Positions 13,281 through 14,013 of a DNA stretch of 14,013 nt are shown in pieces. Within the stretch, counting starts at the first letter, position 1; each line of letters starts with the position of its first letter. The stretch is from contig JAFQSI010000141.1 of the NCBI GenBank assembly GCA_017409645.1, forward strand, positions 1 to 14,013, in the 5' to 3' direction. Both the position numbers and the translations under genes were made by a program. The notes beneath the pieces were generated by a model that saw only the letters and a list, made by a program, of their open reading frames with translations, had not been told where the DNA came from and ran no database searches. Source of the stretch: Oscillospiraceae bacterium. Lineage in GTDB: Bacteria; Bacillota; Clostridia; Oscillospirales; Oscillospiraceae.

Positions 13281-13649
13281 ATGCGCAGGGATCTGGGATT
13301 GTTTGCCTTTGGGGGCGGGGCCTATGTGGCGCTGGAGCTTCTGTACCGGGCCAGGAGCCACTGGACCATGTTTTTGCTGGGCGGCGGGTGCTTCCTCGCC
13401 ATCGGCCGCCTGGGCAGACATCGTCCCCGGCTGCCCCTGCACAGGCAGGCGGTGCTGGGCAGCTGCATCTGCACCGGCGGGGAGCTGGTGACGGGGCTGG
13501 CCTTCAACCGGGATTTTTCCGTCTGGGACTACCGGGAGCTGCCCCTGAATTTCCGGGGGCAGATCTGCCTGCCCTTCTCCCTGCTGTGGATCCCGGTCAG
13601 CGCACTGGCCGCAGTCCTGTTCCGGCTGCTGGACCGGTCATGGACCTGA
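13281..13649 (+). CDS. Small CmpB-like membrane protein (putative ABC transporter type IV family)
   Basis: The 122-residue protein has three or four predicted membrane segments. It carries motifs I associate with the clostridial CmpB-like family: FAFGGGAYVALELLYR (residues 8-23), SHWTMFLLGGG (26-36), TGGELVTG (65-72) and VWDYRELPLNFRGQIC (81-96). These proteins are annotated as putative ABC-transporter components, but no ATPase partner is nearby and the function is unproven. The reading frame is open far upstream, over the 3' part of degV. I chose the ATG at 13281 because it gives the normal family N-terminus and follows AGGGGGA by 6 bases. That site lies inside the terminator-like hairpin. 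A hairpin follows the stop by 13 bases. Confidence 0.82.
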   Translation: MRRDLGLFAFGGGAYVALELLYRARSHWTMFLLGGGCFLAIGRLGRHRPRLPLHRQAVLGSCICTGGELVTGLAFNRDFSVWDYRELPLNFRGQICLPFSLLWIPVSALAAVLFRLLDRSWT

Positions 13650-13662
13650 AATGCGCAAAGAA

Positions 13663-13695
13663 TGTAGGGAACGGCCTGAAGTGCCGTTCCCTACA
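13663..13695. repeat. Palindromic hairpin, GTAGGG type
   Basis: TGTAGGGAACGGC and GCCGTTCCCTACA form a perfect 13-bp stem with a 7-base loop, 13 bases after the CmpB-like stop. There is no T-run, so it is more like an intergenic repeat than a terminator. Confidence 0.7.
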
Positions 13696-13716
13696 AAGAT
13701 TTTCCGACAAACTGAA

Positions 13717-13738
13717 AGGGCGTGCCGAAGCACGCCCT
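13717..13738. repeat. GGGCGTGC/GCACGCCC hairpin, copy 1
   Basis: A 9-bp perfect stem with a CGAA loop. The same 22 bases recur at 13929-13950. The flank CTGTCGAA on its right is the inverted counterpart of TTCGACA on the left of the second copy, so the pair looks like the two ends of one composite element. Confidence 0.75.
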
Positions 13739-13773
13739 CAGACTGTCGAAGAACCTATATTTCTGAGCGCACC

Positions 13774-13905
13774 GTAGGGGCGACCCTCGGTCGCCCACTG
13801 AAAAACAGCGTTTTTCGGATTTTCCGAAGGAAAATAAGCCTGTTTTCGCCTTACGGCGACAGATTTTGCTTTACAAAATCTGCGGGCGATCAAGGATCGC
13901 CCCTA
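13774..13905. repeat. Palindromic element with GTAGGGGCGA ends
   Basis: The ends GTAGGGGCGA and TCGCCCCTAC are perfect inverted repeats, each backed by a small hairpin (CGACCctcGGTCG and GGGCGATcaagGATCGCCC). Inside lie TTCGGA/TCCGAA and a 9-bp hairpin CAGATTTTG/CAAAATCTG (13860-13882). No coding frame is supported. It is nested between the two GGGCGTGC hairpins. Confidence 0.8.
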
Positions 13906-13928
13906 CGAGTACCTTTTTCGACACGCTG

Positions 13929-13954
13929 AGGGCGTGCCGAAGCACGCCCTTTTT
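13929..13954 (+). terminator. Hairpin copy 2, probable terminator between CmpB-like gene and upp
   Basis: The same 9-bp stem and CGAA loop as at 13717-13738, but here followed by a run of five T on the plus strand, so it can act as a plus-strand terminator. A-rich sequence on the other side of upp's stop is too short to make it a clear terminator for upp. Confidence 0.6.
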
Positions 13955-13959
13955 GGTGT

Positions 13960-14013
13960 TTACTTGGTGCCGAAGATCCGGTCGCCGGCATCGCCCAGGC
14001 CGGGGACGATGTA
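13960..14013 (-). CDS. upp: Uracil phosphoribosyltransferase, C-terminal end
   Basis: Only the last 17 residues and the stop are in the window: YIVPGLGDAGDRIFGTK. This is the near-invariant C-terminus of Upp, which includes the uracil-binding loop GLGDAGDR. The enzyme makes UMP from uracil and PRPP in pyrimidine salvage. The gene enters from the right and points towards the CmpB-like gene. The short visible part still makes the call firm, because this tail is highly specific to the family. Confidence 0.93.
   Translation of the reverse strand, partial: YIVPGLGDAGDRIFGTK

Overview
The window looks like chromosomal DNA of a GC-rich, spore-forming Clostridia, most likely an Oscillospiraceae-type gut anaerobe. 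The evidence is a spoIIE gene, a YetF-type DUF421 gene, sigma-A promoters and strong GGAGG ribosome-binding sites, high-GC codon use, and several families of short palindromic repeats between genes. No rRNA, tRNA, prophage, insertion-sequence transposase or CRISPR array is seen. The species assignment is inference.

Layout: 1-92 (-) is the start of a lipoprotein gene that continues out of the window. 93-643 has no gene; it holds repeat copy A, a sigma-A promoter and a yybP-ykoY manganese riboswitch. 644-2189 (+) is an overlapping operon: mntP, a VanZ-like membrane gene, and a second lipoprotein whose N-terminus resembles the first. 2290-3653 (-) is a NUDIX hydrolase and diacylglycerol-kinase pair. 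3826-4461 (+) is a DUF421 gene whose Shine-Dalgarno lies inside a terminator-like hairpin. 4528-6447 (-) is spoIIE. 6448-6945 has no gene and holds a 234-bp palindromic element and the next promoter. 6946-9056 (+) holds a CYTH triphosphatase, a DEDDh exonuclease and cutC. 9057-9308 holds two hairpins and a MITE-like element. 9309-11939 (-) is the tRNA-modification pair trmB-mnmG. 11940-12354 has no gene and holds repeat copy B, the trmB promoter and the degV control region. 12355-13649 (+) is degV and a small CmpB-like membrane gene. 13650-13959 is gene-free and packed with hairpin repeats. 13960-14013 (-) is the 3' end of upp.

The genes are mainly housekeeping and stress functions: metal homeostasis (mntP, cutC), lipid phosphate metabolism (dagK, degV/FakB-type), nucleotide sanitation and salvage (NUDIX, upp), tRNA modification (trmB, mnmG) and sporulation (spoIIE, possibly DUF421).

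The most unusual content is non-coding. First, three membrane-protein genes (mntP, DUF421, CmpB-like) share one leader design. The Shine-Dalgarno is the 3' arm of a hairpin, the U-tract of that terminator-like structure is the spacer, and the start codon follows directly. One of the three lies below a recognisable Mn riboswitch. Second, two inverted arrays of a heptamer AGAKTGR each fill the gap between a stop codon and the next ribosome-binding site. Third, two palindromic repeat families keep hairpin pairing while the stem sequence differs.
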